From Labilibaculum sp041595635 (GTDB lineage: Bacteria; Bacteroidota; Bacteroidia; Bacteroidales; Marinifilaceae): DNA of 64,000 bases. Below, in pieces: positions 17,936-26,778 of this stretch; the stretch's first letter is position 1; each line of letters opens with the position of its first letter. Made by a program: the position numbers and the translations under genes. The notes below the pieces were generated by a model. It saw only the letters and a list, made by a program, of their open reading frames with translations. It had not been told where the DNA came from and did not search any database. The stretch covers positions 1-64,000 of the forward strand of contig NZ_JBFHJW010000010.1 in the NCBI RefSeq assembly GCF_041595635.1, read 5' to 3'.

Positions 17936-19039
17936 TTAATTACTAACACTTACGATCATTGCAGCATTAAAAGCATCCAGTGCTGAACTTTGACATGATG
18001 CATCCGTTTTTTCGGGGTGAGCATTCCACACACCACCTATTTCGTTAGTCGTTTTATCTCTAGCAACAGACCAGATAGAATCAGCATTTTTTAGGATAAA
18101 AGTTTTGTACTCTTCTTTTGGCGACAAAGAATAAAGAAATCCTAAATGGCGCATGAATATGCCTTTAAACTGAGTTGCATCACCACTAAGATTTGGTTCT
18201 TGGGGATCTTTTAGTATCCCATTTTCGTAGACAAAATTGGCAATAGTAGCATTCGCAATTTTATGAGCCAAGTCCAACAGTAACTCATCCTTTGTCTCAA
18301 TATATAATTCTATCAATGCACTTACAATCATGCCTTGATTGTAAGTGTGGTAACTTCCAACTCTTACTTCACATTGCTTATTTAAACCATTTTCTACAAG
18401 GTATTTTTCATTTAACATTCCCGAATTCATAAACCATTCCCTGGTATCCTGGGCCCATTCCAAATAAGTTTTTCCAAGTGCCTCTCCGCCTCCTCTTTGA
18501 TACAGTCGTATTGCTCCCAACATAAATAGTTCATTTTGAACTGCCGATTTCCCAATATTTGGTTTTTGCCAATAAACACCACCGCCGCAAACAGAATCCC
18601 AACCGCCAGCCACATCAGCAAAAGTAATGCGAGCCATTTTAAGATATTTGTCATCTTTTGTAAGATCATATGCATCTATCCAAGTCAATATCCACCAACC
18701 CTCATCATCATAAAAGTCATTAATATAATTTATACATGTCCAATTATCTGTTGAATCAGGCATCTGAACTTCAAACTCTTTACATATAGTAAAAGAATTT
18801 TCAATTACATCAAGATACTCCTTACTACCTGTTATCCTAGAATAATCGATAATTGCAGTTAGTGCATTTGCTGAATTCCACCAACTTGTGGTTTCATAGA
18901 GTCCGGTCTCTTCATTATACCACTTTTGCAAAGTAGTAATTGTTACATCAGCATATTGCTTGTATTGCTCATCCTTTTTACATGAGTTGAGCAGCAAACT
19001 AAGTATTATAACTATTAGAAATGCAGGTCTTTTTTTCAT
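17936..19039 (-). CDS. GH76-family lipoprotein glycosidase (alpha-1,6-mannanase type)
   Basis: 367 residues. A lipoprotein signal ends at Cys20 (LLLNSC). The mature part follows the GH76 pattern: WWNSANALTAIIDY, the catalytic aspartate pair in FYDDEGWW (Asp111, Asp112), CGGGVYWQ near 155, and AVQNELFMLGAIRLY. GH76 enzymes cleave alpha-1,6-mannan, such as that of fungal cell walls. Anchored to the outer or inner membrane by lipid. No SusC/SusD pair or other glycosidase is next to it, so it is not part of a visible polysaccharide locus. Monocistronic between two kinase genes. Confidence 0.9.
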   Translation of the reverse strand: MKKRPAFLIVIILSLLLNSCKKDEQYKQYADVTITTLQKWYNEETGLYETTSWWNSANALTAIIDYSRITGSKEYLDVIENSFTICKEFEVQMPDSTDNWTCINYINDFYDDEGWWILTWIDAYDLTKDDKYLKMARITFADVAGGWDSVCGGGVYWQKPNIGKSAVQNELFMLGAIRLYQRGGGEALGKTYLEWAQDTREWFMNSGMLNEKYLVENGLNKQCEVRVGSYHTYNQGMIVSALIELYIETKDELLLDLAHKIANATIANFVYENGILKDPQEPNLSGDATQFKGIFMRHLGFLYSLSPKEEYKTFILKNADSIWSVARDKTTNEIGGVWNAHPEKTDASCQSSALDAFNAAMIVSVSN

Positions 19040-19275
19040 ATTTTCAAAGATAACAAAACATCATTCAGTATACTGATTTTATTTCTCTTAGTGATTCCAA
19101 ATATTGAACAAAACATAATTGGGCAATAACAATCAGAAACTAAAGTGTAAGCTTAAATCAACATTCAACTATATTTGCAGATAGATTCCAGATAAAAGCC
19201 TAATCATCTAAACTTTATTTACGAAATATGGGTAATAGTTAAGTTTCATTGTCATCTGCTCCAAAATAGAAAACA
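19040..19275. other. Intergenic stretch, no gene seen
   Basis: Together with the terminator that follows, about 350 bases separate the GH76 gene from the next kinase. A TATCTTTG -7-like match lies at 19045-19052 on the minus strand but only a few bases before the GH76 start, and no -33 box fits. Confidence 0.3.
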
Positions 19276-19305
19276 CAAAAAAAGCCGTAGCCCAAACTAC
19301 AGCCT
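19276..19305 (-). terminator. Terminator downstream of GAF histidine kinase
   Basis: On the minus strand, arms AGGCTGTAG and CTACGGCT (one G-U pair) enclose a 6-base loop and are followed by a T7 run. It sits about 90 bases after the kinase stop. Confidence 0.7.
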
Positions 19306-19391
19306 AAAAATATTTTTAAAATCACCGCCTATAAAGCATTTCTTAGTACAAGCTCCCTTTTGCAAAACGAAAGCAGGGTTGTGAGAACCAA

Positions 19392-20609
19392 TTATATTAT
19401 AATAGTAAATTTCGTTCCGCTATTAATTTTACTCTCAACATTTATTATTGCCCCAATTTTATCAATAAATTCCTTAATTAATAATAATCCAATCCCAGTA
19501 CTACTTTCACCACTAGTTCCCAAAGTCTTATTCACATTAAATTTGAATAATTTATTCAAATCTGTTTTAGAAATACCAATTCCAGTATCTTGAATTGTAA
19601 TTTGATGTTTATTATTTTCAATAACTACTTTAATATCAATCTCTCCACCTTTCTTATTATACTTAATTGCATTTGAAATAATATTTCTCAAAATAGCTGT
19701 AATCATATTTTTATCAGTCCTAATCATAGGCTGCTCTGAATTAAAAGATGCATTTACTGTAATTGATTTTAAACGTAAAGCATAACTAAAAAAAGATAAA
19801 AGCTCTTCAACGACTTCTTTTATATTTACCAACTGCATGTCAGGTTTTAATTTAACCATATCACTTTTTGACCATTTGAGTAAATTATCAAGTGTAGTAA
19901 AAGAAGCTGAACTAATCTCACTTAAGGATATGAGTGAATTTTTTAGCTCAGTGGTCTCAAAATTATCAAAGTCAGTACTAATCAACTCTAGGAACTTATG
20001 CAATGTTCCTAGATTACCTCTAATATCATGGGAAATCAGAGACATAAACTTTGTTTTTACTTCATTTAATTCCTTCAGTTCTATATTTCTTAACAAAAGT
20101 TGTAAATCAAGCTCGATATGCTGTTTAATTTGATTTATTAAATCAATAAAATCCTTAGTGTAATAATTTTCTTTATTATCTAAAATGCAAACGGTCCCAA
20201 AACATTCACCATCTGGCCAATTTAGCGGAACTCCCAGATAAGAAATCATACTGATATCCACATCTGGATTGTTTTTACTCCAAATATCACTTTTCGTAGC
20301 ATCAGGTACAATTAATTGTTTTTGGGTTCCTATTACAGTTTCACAGTAAAGGGCATGCTTTAATTCTGCCTTTTCATTTTTCTCATATGGATTGCTATTA
20401 GAACTACTTTTAAGAAATACTTCAATATTGTCACTATTTAACTTCATAATCAGACCAGAAGGCACATTTGCAATTTTTGCAAATGTATCTATCAATGTTT
20501 GCCATTTTTCGATGGTAGAGTCAACAATCTCAGGCTTAGAATCAGATGAAATATTTACTTTTTTTGATTCCTGTGTCTCACGAATTGTAATAGTTGCAAT
20601 TTTTCCCAT
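19392..20609 (-). CDS. GAF-domain sensor histidine kinase, soluble
   Basis: 405 residues with no transmembrane helix. Residues about 35-165 are a GAF domain (GVPLNWPDGECFGTVCILD is its characteristic end), followed by a helix, HisKA with His194 (LISHDIRGNLGTL) and HATPase_c (SNAIKYN near 310; STGIGLLLIKEF near 380). GAF domains bind small ligands or sense redox state; the ligand is not deducible. It is an orphan kinase. A possible group II intron tail lies just upstream. Confidence 0.9.
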   Translation of the reverse strand: MGKIATITIRETQESKKVNISSDSKPEIVDSTIEKWQTLIDTFAKIANVPSGLIMKLNSDNIEVFLKSSSNSNPYEKNEKAELKHALYCETVIGTQKQLIVPDATKSDIWSKNNPDVDISMISYLGVPLNWPDGECFGTVCILDNKENYYTKDFIDLINQIKQHIELDLQLLLRNIELKELNEVKTKFMSLISHDIRGNLGTLHKFLELISTDFDNFETTELKNSLISLSEISSASFTTLDNLLKWSKSDMVKLKPDMQLVNIKEVVEELLSFFSYALRLKSITVNASFNSEQPMIRTDKNMITAILRNIISNAIKYNKKGGEIDIKVVIENNKHQITIQDTGIGISKTDLNKLFKFNVNKTLGTSGESSTGIGLLLIKEFIDKIGAIINVESKINSGTKFTIII

Positions 20610-20698
20610 TTTTCACCTAATTATTTTATTCAAAAATAAATAAAATTCAGTTCAGATCATCATGAAATTGTTTTAACCCCATCAAACACAGGGAAATT

Positions 20699-20790
20699 GG
20701 TCGAGTAGGCAAAGAAGATTTCACCCTAAACCTCACACAGAATCGCCGGTAATACCTCTCACAGCTATCGTCGCACGGAAATACTGGTTT
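20699..20790 (-). mobile_element. Possible group II intron 3' remnant
   Basis: On the minus strand the segment contains GATTCTGTGTGAGG, GGTTTAGGGTGAAATC and TTGCCTACTCGACC in order. This resembles the domain V to domain VI region at the end of bacterial group II introns, where a GAGCCGTAT/ACGGTTCTGTG helix precedes a GGGTGAAAT hairpin and CCTACTCGAC. The domain V part is degenerate and no reverse transcriptase is present in the window, so at most this is a tail. Confidence 0.35.
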
Positions 20791-20922
20791 TATTAGGAGT
20801 AAACTTTCGACGTGCTAATCGAACCAAAGCATTTAATACACATAAAAAATATACTTTTTATAATAATTAAATTGGCTCTTCTATACACCAAAACCATTCT
20901 GATTTTACCAGCAACCAAACCC

Positions 20923-21576
20923 TTAACACAAATTTTTCAAAACCTCAATAATCTCCTTAGGCTCTGCACGAGTTCTATAATCAACATTTACATAGTTCCA
21001 TTTAACTACCCCGTCAGTGCCCAATACAAACGTAGCTGGAATCGGTAATATACTAGCATTACCGTTATTGATTTTTTCTAAATCAAGATTACGATCTACG
21101 CGCATATGTTCTAGCAAAAACTCAGGCACCTCCCAAGCAACACCATATTGTGAAGCAACTTTTGCATCTTGATCAGACAATACAATGAATTCCATTTCAC
21201 TAATTTCATCTTTTGTCATTGACCCGTCAGGTACCTGTGGACTTATAGCAACTAGTGTAGCACCCAGTGCATGAATATCGCTTAAACATTCTTGCAAGGC
21301 TCTAAGTTCCAGGTTGCAGTAAGGACACCAATTACCACGATAAAATGCAATAATAAGTGGCCCTTTATCTAGTAAAAAGTCTAAAGATATCGATTTCCCT
21401 TCAGGATTAGGCAGCTCGAAATTTGGAGCTTTTTGCCCAATTTTAATAGCATTAGCACCGTGCTGAAAAGCTTTTGCCTCACTAATTATATCATCAACGC
21501 CTTTCATGAAATCAGGATTAGCTTTTCGTCCCTCTGCCATTTTAGCATCAGTTTGTTCTTTTAAGTTTTTCATCAT
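20923..21576 (-). CDS. AhpC/TSA-family peroxiredoxin-like protein
   Basis: 217 residues, cytoplasmic (no signal peptide). A short helical N-terminus is followed from about residue 47 by a thioredoxin-fold peroxiredoxin domain: GQKAPNFELPN, then FYRGNWCPYCNLELRAL with Cys84 as the likely peroxidatic cysteine and Cys87 as a nearby partner, and VAISPQ. The CPYC arrangement places it with the peroxiredoxin-like AhpC/TSA proteins rather than classical AhpC. It would reduce peroxides using thioredoxin or a similar donor. Start could be either of two adjacent Met codons. Confidence 0.92.
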   Translation of the reverse strand: MMKNLKEQTDAKMAEGRKANPDFMKGVDDIISEAKAFQHGANAIKIGQKAPNFELPNPEGKSISLDFLLDKGPLIIAFYRGNWCPYCNLELRALQECLSDIHALGATLVAISPQVPDGSMTKDEISEMEFIVLSDQDAKVASQYGVAWEVPEFLLEHMRVDRNLDLEKINNGNASILPIPATFVLGTDGVVKWNYVNVDYRTRAEPKEIIEVLKNLC

Positions 21577-22002
21577 TTCCCTTTAATTAGCTATAATTAC
21601 ACCTCTTAGTTTTTAACATAGAATTTATTAGCGCAAGCTATACCGAATTGTAGCCTCACAACACTCAAACACTAAAAACTATAAATCAACCTACTATCGT
21701 GCAATATTTTTAACATTACTGCCTATAAAAAGCTTCCCATTGCAAATTGTTTTTCACTAAAAGTACTACAAATTATACAATCTACTAAGTAGTTCAAGCA
21801 ACCAACCGTAATTTGTGAAACTGATCCTGCTACACACACGCTTGGTTGTTGAACATTGGTTTAGATCGGAAAAATCAATTATCAATTCAAATAAAATCAC
21901 TTTCTGATTTACATAGGTTAAACTTGTAATTTGTTTATAGGGCTCATATGATTTATTCTTAAAAAGAAGGCTTCTTTTCGTCATATCTAAAAATCACTTA
22001 AC
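21577..22002. other. Intergenic stretch, no convincing gene
   Basis: About 425 bases between divergent genes. A 72-codon minus-strand frame (21766-21984) has no recognisable domain, no signal peptide and no homolog known to me, so it is not called. Confidence 0.3.
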
Positions 22003-23253
22003 TTGTATAGAAATCCTGAAAATTTGAGCGATCCACACAAAAACATAGGCCTTAAAAAACAACTCGGCACAATACAGATTCTATTGTACGGAGTTGGTAC
22101 CATGCTGGGTGCTGGTATTTATGTGCTTGTGGGTAAAGTAGCAGGCTATTCTGGAACACTTGCTCCTCTTTCCTTCATCATAGCCGGTGCTTTGGCAGGA
22201 ATAACCGCTTATTCCTATTCTCTTTTATCACCTCGCTTTCCGAAAAGTGGGGGAGAAATTGTATATGTGGCAAATGCATTTAACTCAAAACCATTGTCTA
22301 TCTTGATTGGATGGGGTGTAATTTTTACGGGATTCATTTCTGCAGCAACCATTATAAAAGGATTTGTTGGATATTTGGATGTATTTATAGAACTACCTGA
22401 TGCACTGGTTATTATAATTGGCATGATACTATTAGGTATGATTGCCATTTGGGGCATTAGCGAATCGTTGAATTTAATAGGATTGATAACCCTGATTGAA
22501 GTTAGTGGTCTTATATTCGTTATCCTTGTAGCAGGTATCGACCTGGAAAAATTCACTTCGCAGTTTACTGAAATGTTCGTTGCTGCACCTGACTACGATA
22601 TATTCGCGGTGTTTCAAGGTGCGTTCTTGGCTTTCTATGCTTTTGTGGGCTTTGAAGATTTGGCAAATGTAGCCGAAGAAGCTAAAGACCCAAAAAAAAG
22701 TATGCCTGTGGCTATTATGGGTAGTTTATTCATCGCATTGTTCCTTTACGTAGCTGTGGCTATAGTTGCAGTACTTTCTTTGCCGCTAAATGAACTATCT
22801 TCTACGAATGCCCCATTGGCGAAAATACTTGCTCAAAAAGGTCCAAACTATGTTTATTTCATAAGTCTCATTAGTTTGGTTGCTGTTTTAAATGGTGTGT
22901 TGGCGCAGGTCATTATGGGATCAAGAGTTCTCTACGCATTAGCTGGCAAAAATAGTGCACCAAAAATGTTTCATCAGGTACATAAGAAGTTTCGTACTCC
23001 TATGTTGGCCACCATTGTCATTACTCTTGGGATTGTTGTCTTAGCAGTTTTCATTCCTATTGTTCAACTTGCTAATACCACTAGCTTCGTAATCATTAGT
23101 GTTTTCGTGTTGGTTAATCTTTCACAAGCCAAGTTGGCTTATAATGACTATGGTAGGAAAAAATGTTGGCCGAATCGAAAATTTATTCTTCCATTAATTG
23201 GCAGCCTACTCTGCATTGTATTTCTTTTTTATAAGACGTTGACCATTGTGTAG
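22003..23253 (+). CDS. APC-superfamily amino acid permease, TTG start
   Basis: 416 residues with about 12 hydrophobic segments. The APC signature is clear at the N-terminus (GVGTMLGAGIYVLVG near residue 30) and in FVGFEDLANVAEEAKDP near 215, the amino acid permease consensus. It would import amino acids or amines by proton symport. The frame begins at TTG (22003), right after an in-frame TAA; the next ATG lies inside the first membrane helix, so TTG is the most plausible start. Monocistronic. Confidence 0.88.
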   Translation: MYRNPENLSDPHKNIGLKKQLGTIQILLYGVGTMLGAGIYVLVGKVAGYSGTLAPLSFIIAGALAGITAYSYSLLSPRFPKSGGEIVYVANAFNSKPLSILIGWGVIFTGFISAATIIKGFVGYLDVFIELPDALVIIIGMILLGMIAIWGISESLNLIGLITLIEVSGLIFVILVAGIDLEKFTSQFTEMFVAAPDYDIFAVFQGAFLAFYAFVGFEDLANVAEEAKDPKKSMPVAIMGSLFIALFLYVAVAIVAVLSLPLNELSSTNAPLAKILAQKGPNYVYFISLISLVAVLNGVLAQVIMGSRVLYALAGKNSAPKMFHQVHKKFRTPMLATIVITLGIVVLAVFIPIVQLANTTSFVIISVFVLVNLSQAKLAYNDYGRKKCWPNRKFILPLIGSLLCIVFLFYKTLTIV

Positions 23254-23670
23254 GTGCACAAAAAATATGTAAGTAAATACCTCATAATAATTTAGAATCG
23301 TGATGTGGCAAAGGTGGGCTGCTATTGGTCCTGCAAGCTTACTTCCTATGAAACATTCATTATAAGTGGTGGTAGGGCAATTTGAAAAACTAGCCTGACA
23401 AAACCGAACTTTTACACATTTAATAGTAAACTTTTTTACCACTAGAAATTGAAATTATCAGTACGCTCCTGGCCTGCCTAGTTCTGAAATATAGCTACAG
23501 GTTAAAATTAAATTTATGCTTTATTTTTAAAAGTCATATTAAGTGCGTAGAATCCTACAAGATAGAAGTACTCTTTTTGTTGTAGATATCAATTGCGTTT
23601 TTGCCGCCATTCTTACAAATCTTGAATTAAGAAGTGTTGAATTATGTAAAACTCATTCTTTAGCCTGCCA
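23254..23670. other. Intergenic stretch, no gene seen
   Basis: About 417 bases between convergent genes. No intact frame other than a shadow of the kinase, and no strong terminator hairpin was identified. Confidence 0.4.
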
Positions 23671-24741
23671 TTATCGCTTTAATGGTAAACTAAACTTAAA
23701 ATCACTTCCTTTACCTAATTCATTTTCTACCCAAATTTCCCCATTATGTCTTTCAACAAATTCTTTACAAATCAACAAACCTAATCCTGTTCCTTGTTCA
23801 TTTGCAGTTCCATGTGCTGTTATGTTATTTCGAATATTAAATAGCCTATTTATTGTTTCTGATTCCATTCCAAGTCCATTATCTGAAATGCTTGTTATAA
23901 TTTTGCCTTCCTTTACTTCAGTAGAAATTTTAATTGTTCCGTTTTTATTTGTAAACTTTATTGAATTAGAAATCAAATTTCTTAAAATGGTTTTCAACAT
24001 GTTTACGTCAGCAAAAACATTCAGATCATCGGTTAATGAATGGATTATTTCTATATCTTTTGAACGAGCAATAGGAATAAACAGCTCAATTATTTCATTG
24101 TAAACTGAATGAATAGAATAATTAACCGGCTCAAAATCTATCTTATTCGAATTGGCCATTATCCACGTTAAAATATCATCTAGTAATGAAAAATTACTTT
24201 TCGCTGAAGAATCAATCACATTAAGGTATTGCTCAATTGTCTTCATATCAAAAGATTGAAAATCTTTTAGTAAAATTTCTAATAAGTTAAGAATTGAACC
24301 AAAAGGACTTCTAATGTCGTGAGCAAGAATGATAATAAAACGATCTTTAGCAGAATTTAAGGTTATTAGCTCTTCATTTTGCATATTGATTGTTAATTCG
24401 GCTTGTTTTCTTTCAGATATGTCTTCAATAATACCCCAAACTACATTTTTTCCATTGGTATCGGTAAAAACGGCTCCGCTAATTGATATAGGATATCGGG
24501 ATCCGTCTTTTCGAATATACTCTTTTGTGTTAGGTCCAAAAAAACCTGTATTATTTAAGTCTTCGATCTGTTGTAATTCTTGAGCTTCATATTCTTTGGG
24601 TGTAATATCCCAATAATTTAAATTAATAAATTCATCTTTTGAATATCCTATTGCTTTAAGTGTGGAATCATTGACCTCTAGGAAATCACCAATTTCATGA
24701 TCTACAAGTGCCATACCAATAGGAGATTGCTCAAATAGCAT
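23671..24741 (-). CDS. PAS-domain sensor histidine kinase, N-terminus interrupted by UGA
   Basis: 356 residues from the ATG at 24741. A PAS domain (about 1-115; ends VVWGIIEDISERKQ) is followed by HisKA with His141 (ILAHDIRSPFGS) and HATPase_c (SNSIKFT; EQGTGLGLLICKEF). In frame upstream, an ATG at 24873 opens a charged coiled coil (EELKQENESLKR) that is cut by UGA at 24790-24792 and then runs into the PAS domain. So the full-length gene was probably 23671-24873 and has a nonsense mutation at codon 28. Restart at 24741 would give a product missing the first PAS strand region. Orphan, no regulator nearby. Confidence 0.8.
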   Translation of the reverse strand: MLFEQSPIGMALVDHEIGDFLEVNDSTLKAIGYSKDEFINLNYWDITPKEYEAQELQQIEDLNNTGFFGPNTKEYIRKDGSRYPISISGAVFTDTNGKNVVWGIIEDISERKQAELTINMQNEELITLNSAKDRFIIILAHDIRSPFGSILNLLEILLKDFQSFDMKTIEQYLNVIDSSAKSNFSLLDDILTWIMANSNKIDFEPVNYSIHSVYNEIIELFIPIARSKDIEIIHSLTDDLNVFADVNMLKTILRNLISNSIKFTNKNGTIKISTEVKEGKIITSISDNGLGMESETINRLFNIRNNITAHGTANEQGTGLGLLICKEFVERHNGEIWVENELGKGSDFKFSLPLKR

Positions 24742-24873
24742 ACGGAATTTTTTATTTGCTCGGTCTCTTTCAAGGATGTTCTTAGCAAATCAACGCTTTA
24801 ACGATTCATTCTCTTGCTTCAATTCCTCTAATTCTAAAAGAAGATCTTCACTTGATTTTTCCTGATATTCCAT

Positions 24874-25754
24874 ATCCTTTTTACAGTATTATTAAAATTT
24901 TTACATCTGAAGAACCTCATGTTATTCCTCTCATCCTTAACTGTTCTGCAACTTGAAACATTCCCCATAAAGTAGCAATTCTGTTATCGGTTCGTCAATC
25001 TAAAGTTCATGCTAAGCTTTCCCTGTCAAATAAATACTTCGTTATTGCAGATAATAATTATTCCTTGTTTATTAATCTTCCTAAAAATACTTAAATCATT
25101 GGTGCAAATAAAACTACCATTGCGGTCAAGAAGTAATTTGTCGTAAGTGTCAAAGAATATAAATATTCTAGAAATTACTTTTCTAATATTCAAACTTTCG
25201 TTTTTCGTTTAAAATTACGCTTGATAGAATAATCGAGAAATCTGGCCACAATCCTTTTTGCATTAGCACATACGAAATACAAATAAGTTACAAGAATGCT
25301 TGAGCTATTGAATAAATCCAATATTTTGTTGAGAGACTTAAAATAATATTTTCTTTCCTATAACTCACATATCATACGCACTATTTTTAACATAGAAATA
25401 AATTCACAACTAAAATATAAGAATCATTATTTGATTAACAGAAATAAAAAACGCAATTGAATAGAAATATTAAAACCTACTCGACCTAAATAGAATTCCA
25501 ATTATCGAAGTTGGCACATTTGACAGTATACATCATTATTAAAGTTTGATACTTTTGTGTTCTTCTAAATCATAAACATATTTACTCCTGCCAACTACTC
25601 TCAAAAAGGTAACACAGACAGACACTAGAAGCAAAAAATTTGACTTGAACGATTTTATAAAATTTTACAAACAAAAAGTGGAGACCAGTAACCAATCAAA
25701 AAACGGGGCACAACCGAAAAGCCATACGAGTAGGAAAATTTAATCTAAATAAAA
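24874..25754. other. Long intergenic stretch, no gene seen
   Basis: About 880 bases, very AT-rich. A -7-like TACTTTTG lies at 25550-25557, about 200 bases before the lipoprotein gene, but no -33 box fits at 19 bases. No RNA gene or repeat recognised. Confidence 0.4.
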
Positions 25755-26210
25755 ATGAAAAATAAAGTTTTTAAAATGGCAATGTTTGTAGCTATAATAG
25801 CTACTCTTTCTAGCTGTACAACCATGAATCATTCAATGAGAGAACCAAACACTAGAGTTAACCTAAATAAATCTGACTTTACTTTATCTGACCAAGTGAC
25901 AGCAGAAGCTAAATCAGTGAAAGTCCTTGGTATAGACTGGACAAGGCTTTTTATGAAGAAAACTGGAAGCATTAAAAGTGATAATTTTTCTTCAATTAGC
26001 TTTGCAAGTATACCTGTGATCGGAAATTTAATTTATGACAAAACAGCAAATTATTCACTATACAAATTAATGAATAATAATCCTGGTTACGATGTTGTAT
26101 TTTATCCACAGTATGAAACAAAAGTTCTTAGGCCTGTTTTGGGCATTGGATTTTTATCAAAAATCACAACAGTAAAAACAAAAGCGAGACTTGGGAAATT
26201 AACAAATTAA
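25755..26210 (+). CDS. Small lipoprotein of unknown function
   Basis: 151 residues with a clear lipoprotein signal: hydrophobic core and Cys21 in TLSSCTTM. The mature part has a predicted beta-rich pattern and a conserved-looking C-terminus (NPGYDVVFYPQYET then KARLGKL). It resembles the short Bacteroidota lipoproteins grouped around DUF6567, but I am not certain of the assignment. Followed within 5 bases by a strong hairpin terminator, so it is a single-gene unit. Confidence 0.8.
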   Translation: MKNKVFKMAMFVAIIATLSSCTTMNHSMREPNTRVNLNKSDFTLSDQVTAEAKSVKVLGIDWTRLFMKKTGSIKSDNFSSISFASIPVIGNLIYDKTANYSLYKLMNNNPGYDVVFYPQYETKVLRPVLGIGFLSKITTVKTKARLGKLTN

Positions 26211-26215
26211 AATCA

Positions 26216-26255
26216 ACTCACAACCGCACCATATAGGTACGGTTGTGAGTTATTT
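26216..26255 (+). terminator. Terminator after lipoprotein gene
   Basis: Perfect 12-bp stem AACTCACAACCG / CGGTTGTGAGTT with a 12-base loop, then an AT-rich tract. The T-run is weak. Confidence 0.65.
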
Positions 26256-26379
26256 ATACCAAAAAAAATACATATTCATTAATGAGTCATATTCCTGATG
26301 CAACAATTTACTAATCTCTAATAATAAGCTTACCCGAACTGAGATTGATCCATCTGTGTCTTTTAATATGAAAAAAACA

Positions 26380-26770
26380 CTAGTAAATATTACTGTTCAA
26401 GCCTTTTACTCTTGTACTAAGATCATATCTTGCATCCTTCCCCCAAACCAATGAATATTTAACGATATCAGAGTACATATCAAATTCATCTCCAATACTT
26501 AATTCATTACCTACTTCATCAATTATTAATACTCCTTTATCCTCTGCCACATTTTCTAATAAGTAGTTATATTTTACTATGTCAACTTAAGGTGTATATC
26601 CTGTAACCTTACCAACAAAAATAAAGGTTCTTATTTGGAGTCATCTCCTATTAAGCACAATGTTTTTTCTTTTTCAAATCCGAAGTTAACCAGAAACCCT
26701 TTCCTTTTCAAGATGCACATAGCTTCCGTTTTTCAGAAGTTTGTTTACATCACCTAAAACAGATTGCACT
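26380..26770 (-). pseudogene. Degraded coding remnant of unknown function
   Basis: On the minus strand one frame reads as protein in two blocks, QSVLGDVNKLLKNGSYVHL near 26700-26770 and GVLIIDEVGNELSIGDEFD followed by KGLNSNIY ending at the stop 26380-26382, separated by several in-frame stops (26686, 26587 and others). A protein-like stretch in another frame between them (NFGFEKEKTLCLIGDD) implies frameshifts as well. I do not recognise the family. It follows the YfcC-type transporter gene by 9 bases. Confidence 0.4.
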
Positions 26771-26778
26771 ATAAATTC

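Noticed and set aside
21766..21984. 72-codon minus-strand frame near the permease
   Set aside because: No signal peptide, domain or context; too short to trust in AT-rich DNA.
23543..24103. 186-codon plus-strand frame
   Set aside because: It runs antisense to the PAS histidine kinase catalytic domain and has no domain of its own; a mirror of coding sequence.
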